The position numbers were made by a program, and so were the translations under genes. The notes beneath the pieces are model-generated. The model was given only the letters and a program-made list of their open reading frames with translations. It had not been told where the DNA came from and searched no databases. From JAVVHH01 sp964613945 (GTDB lineage Bacteria; Pseudomonadota; Alphaproteobacteria; Acetobacterales; Acetobacteraceae), in NCBI GenBank assembly GCA_964613945.1, contig CAZTJC010000018.1, positions 1 to 64,000 on the forward strand: 64,000 nt of DNA, in the 5' to 3' direction. Shown here piece after piece: positions 53,992 through 63,125 of this stretch (positions are counted from its first letter, which is position 1; each line of letters opens with the position of its first letter).

Positions 53992-54318
53992 TCAGGCTTT
54001 GCGCACGGCCTGCGGGTCCGGCAGTTCCAACTCCAGCAGCGATGACGACAGCGACTTACCATGCGTGTCGAGCGCCAGCGATCGCGTCACACCGCCGCCC
54101 AGCGCTTGTTCGAGCACGAAGTTCAGCGCCCCCAGCCCCGGCAACTCGTATCGGGTCACGTTGCCGCGGACGGTCGTCGCCAGATGCTGGCGCACGCGCT
54201 CGGCGGTAACGTGTTCGGCCAAGAAGGCGTAGTCGCCGGGCTCGAAGGCGATGACGGAGATGTTGGAGGTGTCGCCTTTGTCGCCGGTGCGGGCATGGGC
54301 CAGTGCGCGCAACTTCAT
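53992..54318 (-). CDS. AtuA-like ferredoxin-fold domain protein
   Basis: A 108-residue protein equal to the C-terminal AtuA-like domain that often exists as a separate small subunit: MKLRALAHARTGDKGDTSNI followed by LPGLGALNFVLEQALGGGVTRSLALDTHGK. It overlaps the DUF1446 gene by 4 bp (ATGA), so the two make one complex in all likelihood. AtuA is needed for citronellol/geraniol breakdown in Pseudomonas, but DUF1446 proteins occur in many other catabolic operons. Confidence 0.82.
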   Translation of the reverse strand: MKLRALAHARTGDKGDTSNISVIAFEPGDYAFLAEHVTAERVRQHLATTVRGNVTRYELPGLGALNFVLEQALGGGVTRSLALDTHGKSLSSSLLELELPDPQAVRKA

Positions 54319-55658
54319 GCCACGGTCTCCCAGTGCAAAACGGGCTTGGGCGCGTCGGCCGGGATCAGCGTCGATGCAACGGCGACCACCTCGCGGGCCG
54401 ACTTCCAGGCGCCGCCGCCGCCCGCCGGGCCGTTGGTGTAGAGCGTCTCGACCTCGTTGCCGATGCGCACGGCCTCCCGCATCGAGCGCGTCCGCCCGGT
54501 CACCCGGAGGCGCACGTCGAGCGGTTCGACACTGGAGTCGGCATTTGCGGCGCAATGCACGGCATTCATGCCGATGATGTCGAAGCGCAACTCGCTGGTC
54601 TCGACGCCCGTCAAGGCCAGCCTTTCCCGAACGATATCGAGCCCGAGCCGGGCCCGCGCCAGCGCGCCGGGGCCGCCATACGACATCTGGCCCTCGCCGA
54701 CGAAGCTATCCCGATAGCCAATCGACACCTTCAGCGTGCCGGTTGCCTTGTGTCCGGTGGCACCGCCGACGGCCACGCGGTCGGGGCCGTCCTGCCGCAT
54801 GTTTACGCCAGAGAAGTCGGCAATAACGTCGGGCTGCAGGTAGCGTGCGGGGTCGTGCACCTCGTAGAGCAGTTGTTCCTTGCAACTAGCCAGGCTGACC
54901 GCGCCGCCGGACCCGGCGACCTTGGTGATGACGGCCTCCCCCGACGACGTCACTTCGGCCAGTGGAAAGCCCAAGCGGGCCAAACCTGCCACGTCCTTGG
55001 CGCCGGGATCGGCAAAGTAGCCGCCGGTGATCTGGCCCGCGCATTCCAGCAGATGGCCGATCAGCGTGCCTTTACCCAACATGTCCCAATCGTCCATCGC
55101 CCAACCGAAGCGATGGATCAGCGGCGCCATGAACATCGCGGGATCGCCGACGCGACCGGTGATCACGACGTCCGCGCCCTCTGCCAGCGCCTGCACCATC
55201 GGTGCGGCACCGAGATAGGCATTGGCGGAGATGATGCTATCGCCGAGGTCCCGCGTGCTGCCGGCACGATCGATCAAAGGCCGGTCGGCGGCACGGATGA
55301 GGTCAACCACGTCATCGCCCGTGACCGCCGCGATGCGTAAGCCCGATAGCCCGGCGTCATGAGCGATGGCGGCGACCAGACGTGCCGCGGCGATGGGATT
55401 GGCCGCCCCCATGTTGGTGATCACTCGCACGCCATTGGCGCGGCAGGTGGGCAGCACGCGTTGCATGCGTTCGCGCAGTAACGGGTCGAAGCCGGCCGCC
55501 GGGTCACGCGCGAAATCGCCCTGGGCGATGGCGATGGTGCGTTCGGCGAGGCACTCGAACACCAGCACGTCGAGCGCGCCGTGTTGCGCCAGCTCGAGCG
55601 CAGGCTCGATCCGGTCGCCGGAATAGCCTGCGCCGGCACCGATGCGCATCGTGCTCAT
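54315..55658 (-). CDS. AtuA-type DUF1446 protein
   Basis: A 447-residue DUF1446 (acyclic terpene utilisation AtuA) protein. It begins MSTMRIGAGAGYSGDRIEPA and has the family segments DVLVFECLAERTIA, NMGAANPIAAARL, ADVVITGRVGDPAMF and MSYGGPGALARARLGLD. The biochemical role of AtuA is not established; the family is essential for some acyclic terpene and short branched acid pathways. The start at 55658 overlaps the transporter stop by 4 bp and is preferred to the longer frame. No acyl-CoA carboxylase genes are visible beside it. Confidence 0.87.
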   Translation of the reverse strand: MSTMRIGAGAGYSGDRIEPALELAQHGALDVLVFECLAERTIAIAQGDFARDPAAGFDPLLRERMQRVLPTCRANGVRVITNMGAANPIAAARLVAAIAHDAGLSGLRIAAVTGDDVVDLIRAADRPLIDRAGSTRDLGDSIISANAYLGAAPMVQALAEGADVVITGRVGDPAMFMAPLIHRFGWAMDDWDMLGKGTLIGHLLECAGQITGGYFADPGAKDVAGLARLGFPLAEVTSSGEAVITKVAGSGGAVSLASCKEQLLYEVHDPARYLQPDVIADFSGVNMRQDGPDRVAVGGATGHKATGTLKVSIGYRDSFVGEGQMSYGGPGALARARLGLDIVRERLALTGVETSELRFDIIGMNAVHCAANADSSVEPLDVRLRVTGRTRSMREAVRIGNEVETLYTNGPAGGGGAWKSAREVVAVASTLIPADAPKPVLHWETVA

Positions 55659-56989
55659 AGCGGAAAGATCCCGAACGCGACGGCGGCAAAGGTCATCACT
55701 ACTGAGCAAAGAAGCAGGAGTGGGATGCTGAAGCGTTGATGCGCGCTCAGCTCGATCCCGGAAAGTCCGACCACCAGGAACGTCGCCGGTGTCAGCGGGC
55801 TGACGGGAAAGCCGACCGTCATCTGCCCGAGCAACGAGGCCTGCGCGACCTCGATCGGATGGCCGCCAAGATTGCCCGCCACTTCGGCGACGACCGGCAT
55901 GACGCCGAAATAGTAGGAGTCAGGATCGAACAGCAGCGAGAGCGGCATGGAGATCAGCCCCAGCACAAAGGGGATGTGTTGCCCGGCGGTCGCCGGAACG
56001 TGGGCGACGGCAGCCTGCGCCATGGCCTTCAACATGCCGGTGCCGGTCATGATTCCGGTGAACGCGCCGGCGGCGAACAGGATGGAAGCCATCAGCAGCG
56101 CTGCCCGGGCATGGGCGTCGATGCGAGCCCGTTGCTCGGCGACGTTGGGATAGTTGATGACCAGTGCGGCGACCACGCCCAGCATGAACATGACGGTTGG
56201 GTCGATCCAGCCGCCGATCATGACGGTCATGATGATCACGGTCAGAAGCAGGTTTGGTATGAACAATGCGGGACGGCGCAAGGCCTGCTGCTCCGGCGAT
56301 AACTGCGGCATCAGCGCGTCGGTTGCCGGCGTGACCTGCGCGCCGACCGCCATGGCCGGCGCAACAGCAGATCCCGTCAACCCCAATCGCTTTTCCTCCC
56401 GCCGGCCGAGGAACCAGCAGATCGCGAACACGCAGATCAAACCGACCACCTGAACGCCGATCATCGGATTGAAGATCTGCGCTACCGGCAGCTTCAAGGC
56501 AGCCGAGGCGCGCAGGGTCGGTCCGGTCCAAGGCAAGAAATTGACGCCGGCGGCCAGAGAGGCGGCACAGGCAAGGATGCGTCGGTCCATGCCGAGCCGA
56601 TCATACAGCGGCAGCATGGCGGGAATGGTGATCAGGAAGCACACTGCGCCGGAACCATCGAGATGGATCAGCAATGCCAGCAGGGCGGTACCGATCACGA
56701 TGCGGGTCGGGCGTAAGCCAACGGTGCGAAGGATGCGGGCGATGATCGGGTCCAACATGCCGGCATCGGTGATGATGCCGAAATACAGGATGGCGAACAC
56801 GAACATGGCCGCCACTGGAGCGATGCCGGTGATGCCGGTCAGGATCATTTTGCTGGTGCCCAAGCCGAAACCCGCGACCAGCGCTGCCACTGTGGGCACG
56901 GCGATCAACGCCACGAGGGGCGAAAGCAGGTTCGTCATGATTACGACGAGCAACACGAGCACAGTAATCGTGCCGATCAACGCCAACAT
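55655..56989 (-). CDS. CitMHS-family citrate/carboxylate:H+ symporter
   Basis: A 444-residue inner-membrane transporter with about 12 helices, of the CitMHS (citrate-Mg2+:H+/citrate-Ca2+:H+) family. Segments include TGIAPVAAMFVFAILYFG, LIHLDGSGAVCFLITIPAM and LPWTGPTLRASAALKLP. As the first gene of the AtuA operon it probably imports the organic acid degraded there. The ATG at 56989 is chosen because GGGAGGT lies just upstream; the ATG at 57001 overlaps that same site. Confidence 0.85.
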   Translation of the reverse strand: MLALIGTITVLVLLVVIMTNLLSPLVALIAVPTVAALVAGFGLGTSKMILTGITGIAPVAAMFVFAILYFGIITDAGMLDPIIARILRTVGLRPTRIVIGTALLALLIHLDGSGAVCFLITIPAMLPLYDRLGMDRRILACAASLAAGVNFLPWTGPTLRASAALKLPVAQIFNPMIGVQVVGLICVFAICWFLGRREEKRLGLTGSAVAPAMAVGAQVTPATDALMPQLSPEQQALRRPALFIPNLLLTVIIMTVMIGGWIDPTVMFMLGVVAALVINYPNVAEQRARIDAHARAALLMASILFAAGAFTGIMTGTGMLKAMAQAAVAHVPATAGQHIPFVLGLISMPLSLLFDPDSYYFGVMPVVAEVAGNLGGHPIEVAQASLLGQMTVGFPVSPLTPATFLVVGLSGIELSAHQRFSIPLLLLCSVVMTFAAVAFGIFPL

Positions 56990-57060
56990 GTCACCTCCCA
57001 TATGATCCGCATTTGGCGGTCATGATCGGCACTTGTAGCGCGAATGTTATGAAAGCAGCA

Positions 57061-57139
57061 AACGCGTCTTACCCGTCCGCTATGATCGGCGTCGGGGTTT
57101 CAGCATTGTCTTTGCATTAGTATGTTGGTGTTGCGGGGA
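57061..57139. repeat. Direct repeat, left copy, containing a tRNA-fMet 3' end fragment
   Basis: 79 bp matching 62822-62901 imperfectly but clearly; one 34-bp stretch differs at about two sites. It ends in TTGGTGTTGCGGGGA, which is the complement of the last bases of tRNA-fMet. The 296-bp intergenic stretch 56990-57285 holds this repeat, and beyond it only a weak hairpin at 57263-57280. Confidence 0.8.
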
Positions 57140-57285
57140 TCAGAGAGTCACCTGCGCTAGCATGTGTCTGAACACCACAATCGATCCGGCTCCGCTCACA
57201 TCCGATAGTTGCTGGGCTGTTATTGCCCGCATGGAAGCAACATCACCTCCCTCTCGATTAATCCCGCGATCGCAGGCGGGCTCCG

Positions 57286-58800
57286 TCAATTTTGCAAGTT
57301 GCTGCAGCGCAACTCCCTTAGGAAGCTAAGAGCCGGGACGCTCGGGAGAAAGAAGTAGTCTCCGCCAGCAAGACGGATGTGGTTCTGGAGCTGTAGTTGG
57401 TGTCGTAGCGGTGTTTGCGGAATGGTAAATGCTCCGGGCGGGCCGATGATCGGATCAGTTTGGTCATGCAATGTTGCAAAGCTCGGATTCAACAACCAGG
57501 TTTGCTGAACGAATTCAAATTGCCGCACGATATCCGTGTTCAGGCACATGAAGAACAGACCGCGCTCCTCACCATCAGGCTGATTCCGATCGGCAATCTT
57601 GGAGCCGAATTTTCGGCCTCTGCGGAGCAGGCGGTGATTGTTCGCGGCACCTAAGACCGGGAGCGTGAACTCCGGGGCGCCAGCCAGGCCGTCGCGTGGG
57701 TTGGCCCGGCGTACATGCGCGCCCAACGGACATCCGTCGCCATACCGGTCAGTCTCGAAAAATCCGGTGGCGTTCGTTGAAGAAGCACCTGCCTTGGCAG
57801 ACGGCGAAAGTAAGTCGCCACGGCCCAAGTCGCGGCCGATGACACGTTCCGCAAGCCATTCAGCGGTAATACTCGTTTCTGAGGAAGCGGCCGCGTTGGC
57901 CACCGCCGCGCAACGATCCATGTCGTTCCAAAAGCCCGGCACGTCCTGCTGCAACTCACGAACCACCAGGTAGCTGCCATTCAGGCCGAGATCGAGGTAG
58001 CCCTCCGGCGCGGTACCTTGAACCAGGCCGGCTCGTCGCCCGTCCGGGTCGTCCGGCACATACGGACCCGGCGCCGGATCGCCATACGCATTGGTGTAAC
58101 CCAGCAGCACGTCGCCGCTTTCGATCCCGTGCCACGGATCTTTGGTCATGGACTGACCGTCACGCCCGACGAACGGGGCTCCGGTGGGAATGGGTTGCGA
58201 CAGGCCATCGACGAAGCCGAAATGCTCGCGTGAAACGCCGTTCTCGTCGCGGTGGAGATCGAGAGGCAGGCGATACACGCAGTCGACCTGCGGACCGAGT
58301 GCCGCGATGATCTCATCCGACCACGCGCTTACGCTCGCCAGATCGCTACCATAGAGCAGTAGTAGCGCGTGAACCTCCTTCGCGGTCTCGGATGGTTCCG
58401 GAGCGCCGCACCAGCGGAGGCCACCCGCGGCGATCATCCGCGGATCAAGGTCACCAAGGCGACGGCGACGTTCCTGCGTCTGCATTCCTTGTTGGAACGG
58501 GATGTCGAAGCGCGACAGCACAGCGTCATCAAGGCCAAGCATCGCCAGGCCCTTACTGGTGAATGCGAGACTTGCTGCCCGCGACGTTCGCATTGTCGCA
58601 TTCGTAATCGGTGCGACCCGGTTCAGCGCGACGAGCCAGCCGCCACCGGGACTTGTCTGCCGCAGCAACAGCGCTTGACCCACGGGCAGATGACCGAACC
58701 CGCTGACGACAAGGCCTTGAACCTGTTCGTCGTCACCCGGCTGCACCCGCCAAGCGCTAGAAGTGGCATTGGTATTGGGCATCAAAGTGTTCTGATCCAT
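57286..58800 (-). CDS. DyP-type haem peroxidase
   Basis: A 504-residue dye-decolourising peroxidase. The distal motif GFVDG (residues 195-199, with D198) is in EHFGFVDGLSQP, the proximal haem ligand is H362 in GCPLGAHVRRANPRD, and HRLLRRGRKFG carries the family Arg. No Tat signal is seen, so the enzyme is cytosolic or carried by a partner. The ATG at 58800 has a strong AGGAGG 7 bp upstream and lies inside the last codons of the membrane-protein gene (19-bp overlap), so translation is coupled. G+C is lower than in the rest of the window by eye. A weak hairpin at 57263-57280 follows the stop. Confidence 0.92.
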   Translation of the reverse strand: MDQNTLMPNTNATSSAWRVQPGDDEQVQGLVVSGFGHLPVGQALLLRQTSPGGGWLVALNRVAPITNATMRTSRAASLAFTSKGLAMLGLDDAVLSRFDIPFQQGMQTQERRRRLGDLDPRMIAAGGLRWCGAPEPSETAKEVHALLLLYGSDLASVSAWSDEIIAALGPQVDCVYRLPLDLHRDENGVSREHFGFVDGLSQPIPTGAPFVGRDGQSMTKDPWHGIESGDVLLGYTNAYGDPAPGPYVPDDPDGRRAGLVQGTAPEGYLDLGLNGSYLVVRELQQDVPGFWNDMDRCAAVANAAASSETSITAEWLAERVIGRDLGRGDLLSPSAKAGASSTNATGFFETDRYGDGCPLGAHVRRANPRDGLAGAPEFTLPVLGAANNHRLLRRGRKFGSKIADRNQPDGEERGLFFMCLNTDIVRQFEFVQQTWLLNPSFATLHDQTDPIIGPPGAFTIPQTPLRHQLQLQNHIRLAGGDYFFLPSVPALSFLRELRCSNLQN

Positions 58801-60410
58801 ACGGCGGCCTCCTGTGCTGTGAGGGCTGGTCGGCGCAATCCATTAGCCAGCGCCGTCTTGCGTTCGATCTGATCAACGGTGTCATGCGGGTAGGCACTGA
58901 ACCAAAACGACGCGGGCGCCATGGACCGCCTCGCCCAGGCTTTGAATTGCCGCCCGTGGCTGGCGCCCTTGAGGACGAGAAAGCGGCAGCGCGGAAAACC
59001 AACGCAGGACCCCCATGCCAACGATAGGCCGCCATGGGCTTTGGCGATGAAGTCGTCGAGGTAGCTCTCCCAACTGCCATCGAAATTGCTGAAGAACACA
59101 AGACGACCGCCATTGCTGGCGAGGGTCCAATGCGCGAAATGGATCGTCCGCATGCTCCCGAGGTAGCCATCGGTCGCCAGCACGCGCAGCAATAACCCGA
59201 GGCCGCGCAGTCCGGCGCGGATCAACACCGCACGCAGAATTCCTGGCTTGACCAGGACGATGCTGGCCATGTGGTTCTGCGTGATCTGATCCTCGGCACG
59301 CTCGAAGCTGGCCAAGCCCTCCGGTGAGATCGGAACCTCGTCTTGCACCGGGTCGGACGCTTCGAGGCGGCAGAGCCACAGCAGCAGCGCCGGCAGCATT
59401 GCCCCCAGGCTGATCAAGCCTAGCGCCATGGTCCGGAGACCCTCGACGTAGGCGGCACTGAAAGTCTCGCCGCTTACCGTCCAGATGCTACCCGCGGCAA
59501 TCAATGAGCTGACAGCAACATAAAAGACGGCAAACAGGGTAGCGGCGGCTATCTGAACTGAAGTCGAGACCAGAACCGGTGCTGCATGTTGCAGCATGAG
59601 AGTGAACTCTGTCCTGGCCCGCCTCGCCTCCTTCAGATCATCGGGACCCAATCGACGCCACAGGGCCCAGCTTGCAGCTACGCCGACGCAGGCGATGACT
59701 GTCAGCAGCAGGGTCGTGTTCAGCAACGACAACAGCAGACCAGGCAAGCACAGGATGAACATCACCCATGTCAGCGCCAGCATCAGCGACACGACGTCAC
59801 CCAGCCATTCCTGCAGCCGGATACGGGCAGGCGGAGATTGGCCGAGCCAGGGATACGAGGGTATCAACGCGGCTCGCAACTCGGCATGCACTCCGATGGC
59901 CGTAGCGGGGGTCGCTGGAATGCGCTGTGCCAACAGCGTTTGTGTGTCGGTAAAAAGCGCCGCCTCTTGCTCGATGCGAGCAAGAGTCAATCCGCGATGA
60001 CCCTGATGTCCTGCAACCGGCTGCTGTGACAAATGCTGGAAGAAGGCGGCGACGCTGTCCGTTGCGCCGGGCTGAACGGCGGCATCGAGAAGAGATCCCG
60101 CACGACCCGCGGGGCGCTTGCAGGACAGAATGACGGTTTGCAGAATAGTGCCATAGGCTGCTGCTAAGCGATGCCAGAACAGCTTGGCCTCGTCGTCGGT
60201 ATTTGCTTCGATGGCTAGGACCGGATCGTAATGACTGTCAGTGAACACGGTGAATGACATGAAATGCAGCCCCGGCATCCGGATCCGCATCTCTGAGTAG
60301 AAATCAGGCGCCTGCTCTTGGTTGTCGCGCCAGCGAGCCAAGACATCCTGAACATGCATGACGCTGGCCGGCCGTAGCTCGATGATCACAGATAAGAGTG
60401 TTTGCGCCAT
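58782..60410 (-). CDS. Four-helix membrane protein coupled to DyP peroxidase
   Basis: A 542-residue protein with a soluble N-terminal domain (residues 1-100), about four membrane helices (about 200-250, 280-310, 330-360) and a soluble C-terminal domain of about 130 residues. N- and C-terminal domains look like copies: HFMSFTVFTDSHYDPVLAIE near residue 50 resembles HFAHWTLASNGGRLVFFSN in the C-terminal part, the latter followed by FDGSWESYLDDFI. Each could be a ferredoxin-like (dimeric alpha+beta barrel) domain as DyP itself is built of. It probably anchors or docks the peroxidase at the membrane. GTG 60419 is an alternative start; neither has a strong ribosome site. Confidence 0.7.
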   Translation of the reverse strand: MAQTLLSVIIELRPASVMHVQDVLARWRDNQEQAPDFYSEMRIRMPGLHFMSFTVFTDSHYDPVLAIEANTDDEAKLFWHRLAAAYGTILQTVILSCKRPAGRAGSLLDAAVQPGATDSVAAFFQHLSQQPVAGHQGHRGLTLARIEQEAALFTDTQTLLAQRIPATPATAIGVHAELRAALIPSYPWLGQSPPARIRLQEWLGDVVSLMLALTWVMFILCLPGLLLSLLNTTLLLTVIACVGVAASWALWRRLGPDDLKEARRARTEFTLMLQHAAPVLVSTSVQIAAATLFAVFYVAVSSLIAAGSIWTVSGETFSAAYVEGLRTMALGLISLGAMLPALLLWLCRLEASDPVQDEVPISPEGLASFERAEDQITQNHMASIVLVKPGILRAVLIRAGLRGLGLLLRVLATDGYLGSMRTIHFAHWTLASNGGRLVFFSNFDGSWESYLDDFIAKAHGGLSLAWGSCVGFPRCRFLVLKGASHGRQFKAWARRSMAPASFWFSAYPHDTVDQIERKTALANGLRRPALTAQEAAVWIRTL

Positions 60411-60424
60411 CCGACTCACTCGAC

Positions 60425-60449
60425 GAAATCATTTAGTAGGAATGATTTC
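60425..60449. promoter_or_regulatory. Perfect 9-bp inverted repeat, probable operator
   Basis: GAAATCATT and AATGATTTC are separated by 7 bp, 15-39 bp upstream of the membrane-protein start, in an AT-rich divergent promoter region. Its size suits a dimeric regulator. Confidence 0.5.
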
Positions 60450-60547
60450 CGTGCGGTGAAGTTAAATTCTTCCACTCAAACATGTCGGGTTCAACGCTAA
60501 CCAACAGACATTCAACGCCACCGTCAGATCAGCATTGCTACAAGAAA

Positions 60548-60563
60548 CTCACGAAAGCGTGAG
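60548..60563 (+). promoter_or_regulatory. Hairpin pairing with the ribosome site of the 73-residue gene
   Basis: CTCACG-AAAG-CGTGAG forms a perfect 6-bp stem. Its 3' arm runs into GAGGG, the probable ribosome-binding site of the following small gene (start 60574), so folding may limit its translation. Confidence 0.4.
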
Positions 60564-60573
60564 GGTCCTAACG

Positions 60574-60795
60574 ATGTCGAGCAATCACAGCATCACCGAG
60601 ATGACGCAATCCCAGCTCAGCGTTCGCAAAGCGGGAACTCGCAAGACCCCCCGATCGGTCAGGGCGCCTAAGCTAACGGACAACATGCTGCTTCGTCATC
60701 TCGCCGAGGTCGCCGCGCTGTCAAAAGCCGAAGGAGACCATCGCATGGCGGAACATCTGGTCGACGTCGTCTATCATCTTGCCAGTGCTCACTGA
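60574..60795 (+). CDS. Small basic protein of unknown function
   Basis: A 73-residue protein, basic at the N-terminus (SVRKAGTRKTPRSVRAPK) and helical at the C-terminus (LLRHLAEVAALSKAEGDHRM, EHLVDVVYHLASAH). It has no signal or membrane helix. GAGGG 9 bp before the ATG supports this start rather than an upstream CTG/TTG-type start at 60535. It is divergent from the membrane-protein/DyP operon and converges on the regulator gene. I do not recognise a family; a nucleic-acid-binding or anti-sigma-like role is only a guess. Confidence 0.55.
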   Translation: MSSNHSITEMTQSQLSVRKAGTRKTPRSVRAPKLTDNMLLRHLAEVAALSKAEGDHRMAEHLVDVVYHLASAH

Positions 60796-60820
60796 GCCGC
60801 TGTCTCCGCTGCCAGCGTCT

Positions 60821-62581
60821 TCAGGAGACCCCGGCTCGACGCAGCCCTGCAGTATAACGCTCGCTATCCTGGATACGTCGGAACGGTGACCCGGCAAGAA
60901 GCCCTTTGATCGAGAAGGACGGATCCAGGGTGGCCAGCCGGGCACGAGCCAGCTTCGCTTCGGCAGACAGCCCGAGGTGACCCAACGCGGCGAGATATGG
61001 CTTGTAGGCAGCCACGAAACCTGGGTTCAAATGTAGAACGGCCCGGCTCATCTGAACGACCTTCTCGTAGTCGCCGCCAAGAAGATGCATCAAGCTGACC
61101 GCGCTATTGACGAACAAATGCTGTCCCGTTGGTGCCACCAGTTGACGGTGCCGCTCCAGGCTGGCCCGTGCGCCGTCGAGATCACCACGGATCAACTCAT
61201 TCGCTGCGGCGAAATGTAGCGCGAATGGCGAACTGGGGTTCAACTGGAGCGCTTGTCGATGCATCTCGCTTGCATCGTCCGGCTGCCGGTGACGAAGCGA
61301 TCTGACATGGCCGGCAATGCTGACGGCGCGCGCTTCGAACGGGTCCAGAACGAGCGCAATCATCGTCTCCTCCTCGGCCTTCTGCAGCGCCTCACTCGGG
61401 TTGGATGCCCACCCCTGGCTCGCCATGACCATGTAAAACTGTGCTCGGCCGATCCGGACCGAGACGTTCTGCGGGTCTAGCGCGACAGCCTGGTCCAAGA
61501 GCGAGGATGCCTTGGCGAGACTGAATTGATCCAGTCGGCACACCAATGCGATCGCCTGCATGAGCAATCCATGTGCGTCAGCAGGATCTGCGTAAGCGGC
61601 GGCACGGCGGGATTCCACCACTTGGAGATGGGCATCGATACTTGCGGCAACGTGCGCGGCGACCTCATCCTCGAAGGTCATCAAATCCGAGAGGCGTTTA
61701 TCCGCTTTGAACGTCGTCAGTATCGCCTGCTCGTGGACGTCGATCAAGGACAGGCGAAATCTGATCCGCGCCTCGTCGCGAAAGAGCTTGCCCTCTACAA
61801 TATAGTTAAGATTGAACCGATCCCGCGCTATCGTCATATCCGGACCGGGCCTAAAAGACGTAGCGAGCATGTCGCTCGAAAGCACGGACATCCAGCGGAA
61901 CTGGGCCAAGGCGGCGCCAATCGCATCAGCCAGAACGATTGCGATGGGATCGTTCTCACTCATTCCAAAGCATTGGATGGGGCCGACGCCAATGCGGACG
62001 CCAGTGGATCGACGTCGTTCAACAACCGGTGCCACAAATGGCTGCTTGAGAACGTCACCCCGCTCGCGAAGTCCGTTGCGCACCGTTACATGCGAGGCTT
62101 CGCTCTCGTGGTCGCTGCCATAATCCCTTAGTCCCGATGGCCGAGTTTTCAGTCGCTCGGCTAACGTCACGCGCGCTGTTGTGAGCCAAGCCCCAAATAC
62201 CGGGCCAATAGCCTCCAAATTTTCCATGAGTGGTGGCTCGGCTCGACCCGGCATGCCAGCGTGCTGAACGACCTCATTCGTGTCGATCTGCACATTGTTG
62301 AACCGTAGAGCCAGATGGTCACGTGTTGCATTCAGCAAGTCTGGTGCTAGCTCGCCGACGATTTTTTGGATTTCGTGGACGGCGCCCCGAAGTAACGCTC
62401 GGGCTTGGTCCGGCTCCGCCCGTTCCCAAAGTAAACCGGCAAGCTGGTTCCGAGTGACAGGACCGAATGATGACAAAGCTAGTATGCCGAGAAGGGCCTG
62501 CGCTTTGCGCGACCGGGGTGTCGCGTCGCGATCGCCTACAGAAAGGTGCACTTGGCCAAGAAGTTGAAGTTTAAAGGACAT
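60821..62581 (-). CDS. BTAD/SARP-type regulator with TolB-like and TPR regions
   Basis: A 586-residue protein. The N-terminal 90 residues (SFKLQLLGQVHLSVGD, RSRKAQALLGILALSS, LAGLLWERAEPDQARALLRG) form the winged-helix DNA-binding domain of SARP/BTAD regulators. A central region (about 210-310) resembles the TolB-like domain seen beside adenylate-cyclase/TPR proteins (LNYIVEGKLFRDEARIRFRL). The C-terminal half is TPR (LLDQAVALDPQNVSVRIGRA, HRQALQLNPSSPFALHFAAA). Such proteins are soluble activators. Its likely targets are the neighbouring DyP genes and itself. The start is uncertain: ATG 62596 and GTG 62623 are in frame and none has a clear ribosome site. Imperfect palindromes lie upstream at 62643-62653 and 62660-62672. 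Confidence 0.75.
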   Translation of the reverse strand: MSFKLQLLGQVHLSVGDRDATPRSRKAQALLGILALSSFGPVTRNQLAGLLWERAEPDQARALLRGAVHEIQKIVGELAPDLLNATRDHLALRFNNVQIDTNEVVQHAGMPGRAEPPLMENLEAIGPVFGAWLTTARVTLAERLKTRPSGLRDYGSDHESEASHVTVRNGLRERGDVLKQPFVAPVVERRRSTGVRIGVGPIQCFGMSENDPIAIVLADAIGAALAQFRWMSVLSSDMLATSFRPGPDMTIARDRFNLNYIVEGKLFRDEARIRFRLSLIDVHEQAILTTFKADKRLSDLMTFEDEVAAHVAASIDAHLQVVESRRAAAYADPADAHGLLMQAIALVCRLDQFSLAKASSLLDQAVALDPQNVSVRIGRAQFYMVMASQGWASNPSEALQKAEEETMIALVLDPFEARAVSIAGHVRSLRHRQPDDASEMHRQALQLNPSSPFALHFAAANELIRGDLDGARASLERHRQLVAPTGQHLFVNSAVSLMHLLGGDYEKVVQMSRAVLHLNPGFVAAYKPYLAALGHLGLSAEAKLARARLATLDPSFSIKGLLAGSPFRRIQDSERYTAGLRRAGVS

Positions 62582-62821
62582 TGAATGCTTTTGCATGAGG
62601 TAAGCTTGGGGGAAGCAGCCCACCCGAGAGATACCTTAGCGTGTGTTAAACACCGCTTACAACCTTAGGTTGGAAAATTTTTGCTGAACGCGTCAGACAG
62701 GTCGACTAAGACGGCTAGGCTCGACTGAACTGATTGGAGTGTCTTTGAAGCTCAACATCGCTATGGATAGCCCGATGGGACAAAGTCCAAAAATCGCGAC
62801 ATCACATGGCAGCAAGCACGC

Positions 62822-62892
62822 AACGCGTGTTACCCGTCCGCTATGATCAGCGTCGGGTTATCGGCATTGTATTTGCGAGTGTTAGTTTGGTG

Positions 62893-62901
<9 letters not shown>
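62822..62901. repeat. Direct repeat, right copy, abutting tRNA-fMet
   Basis: Matches 57061-57139 in the same orientation. It covers the last 9 bases of tRNA-fMet and about 70 bp of its downstream flank. A short stem CACGC/GCGTG lies at 62817-62829. Confidence 0.8.
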
Positions 62902-62966
<65 letters not shown>

Positions 62967-63007
62967 TTGGTATTTGTTCTTCGATAATTATTTATTCTAC
63001 CTTGGAT

Positions 63008-63125
63008 GACCTGGCGGCGACCGACTTTTCCGCAGCTTGAGCTGCAGTATCATAGGCGCTGGAGGTTTTCACGGTCGAGTTCGGGATGGGATCGGGTGTG
63101 GTCCCTCCGCCAAAGCCACCAGGTC
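63008..63125 (-). rRNA. rrf: 5S ribosomal RNA
   Basis: About 118 bases. The terminal helix is GACCTGG...CCAGGTC, and the conserved core CCCGATCCCATCCCGAACTC is present on the minus strand. Ends may be off by a few bases. Confidence 0.9.

Noticed and set aside
57140..62821. Typical integrative element with integrase
   Set aside because: No integrase, recombinase or relaxase gene is present between the repeats, so I report repeats and gene content only, not a functional element.
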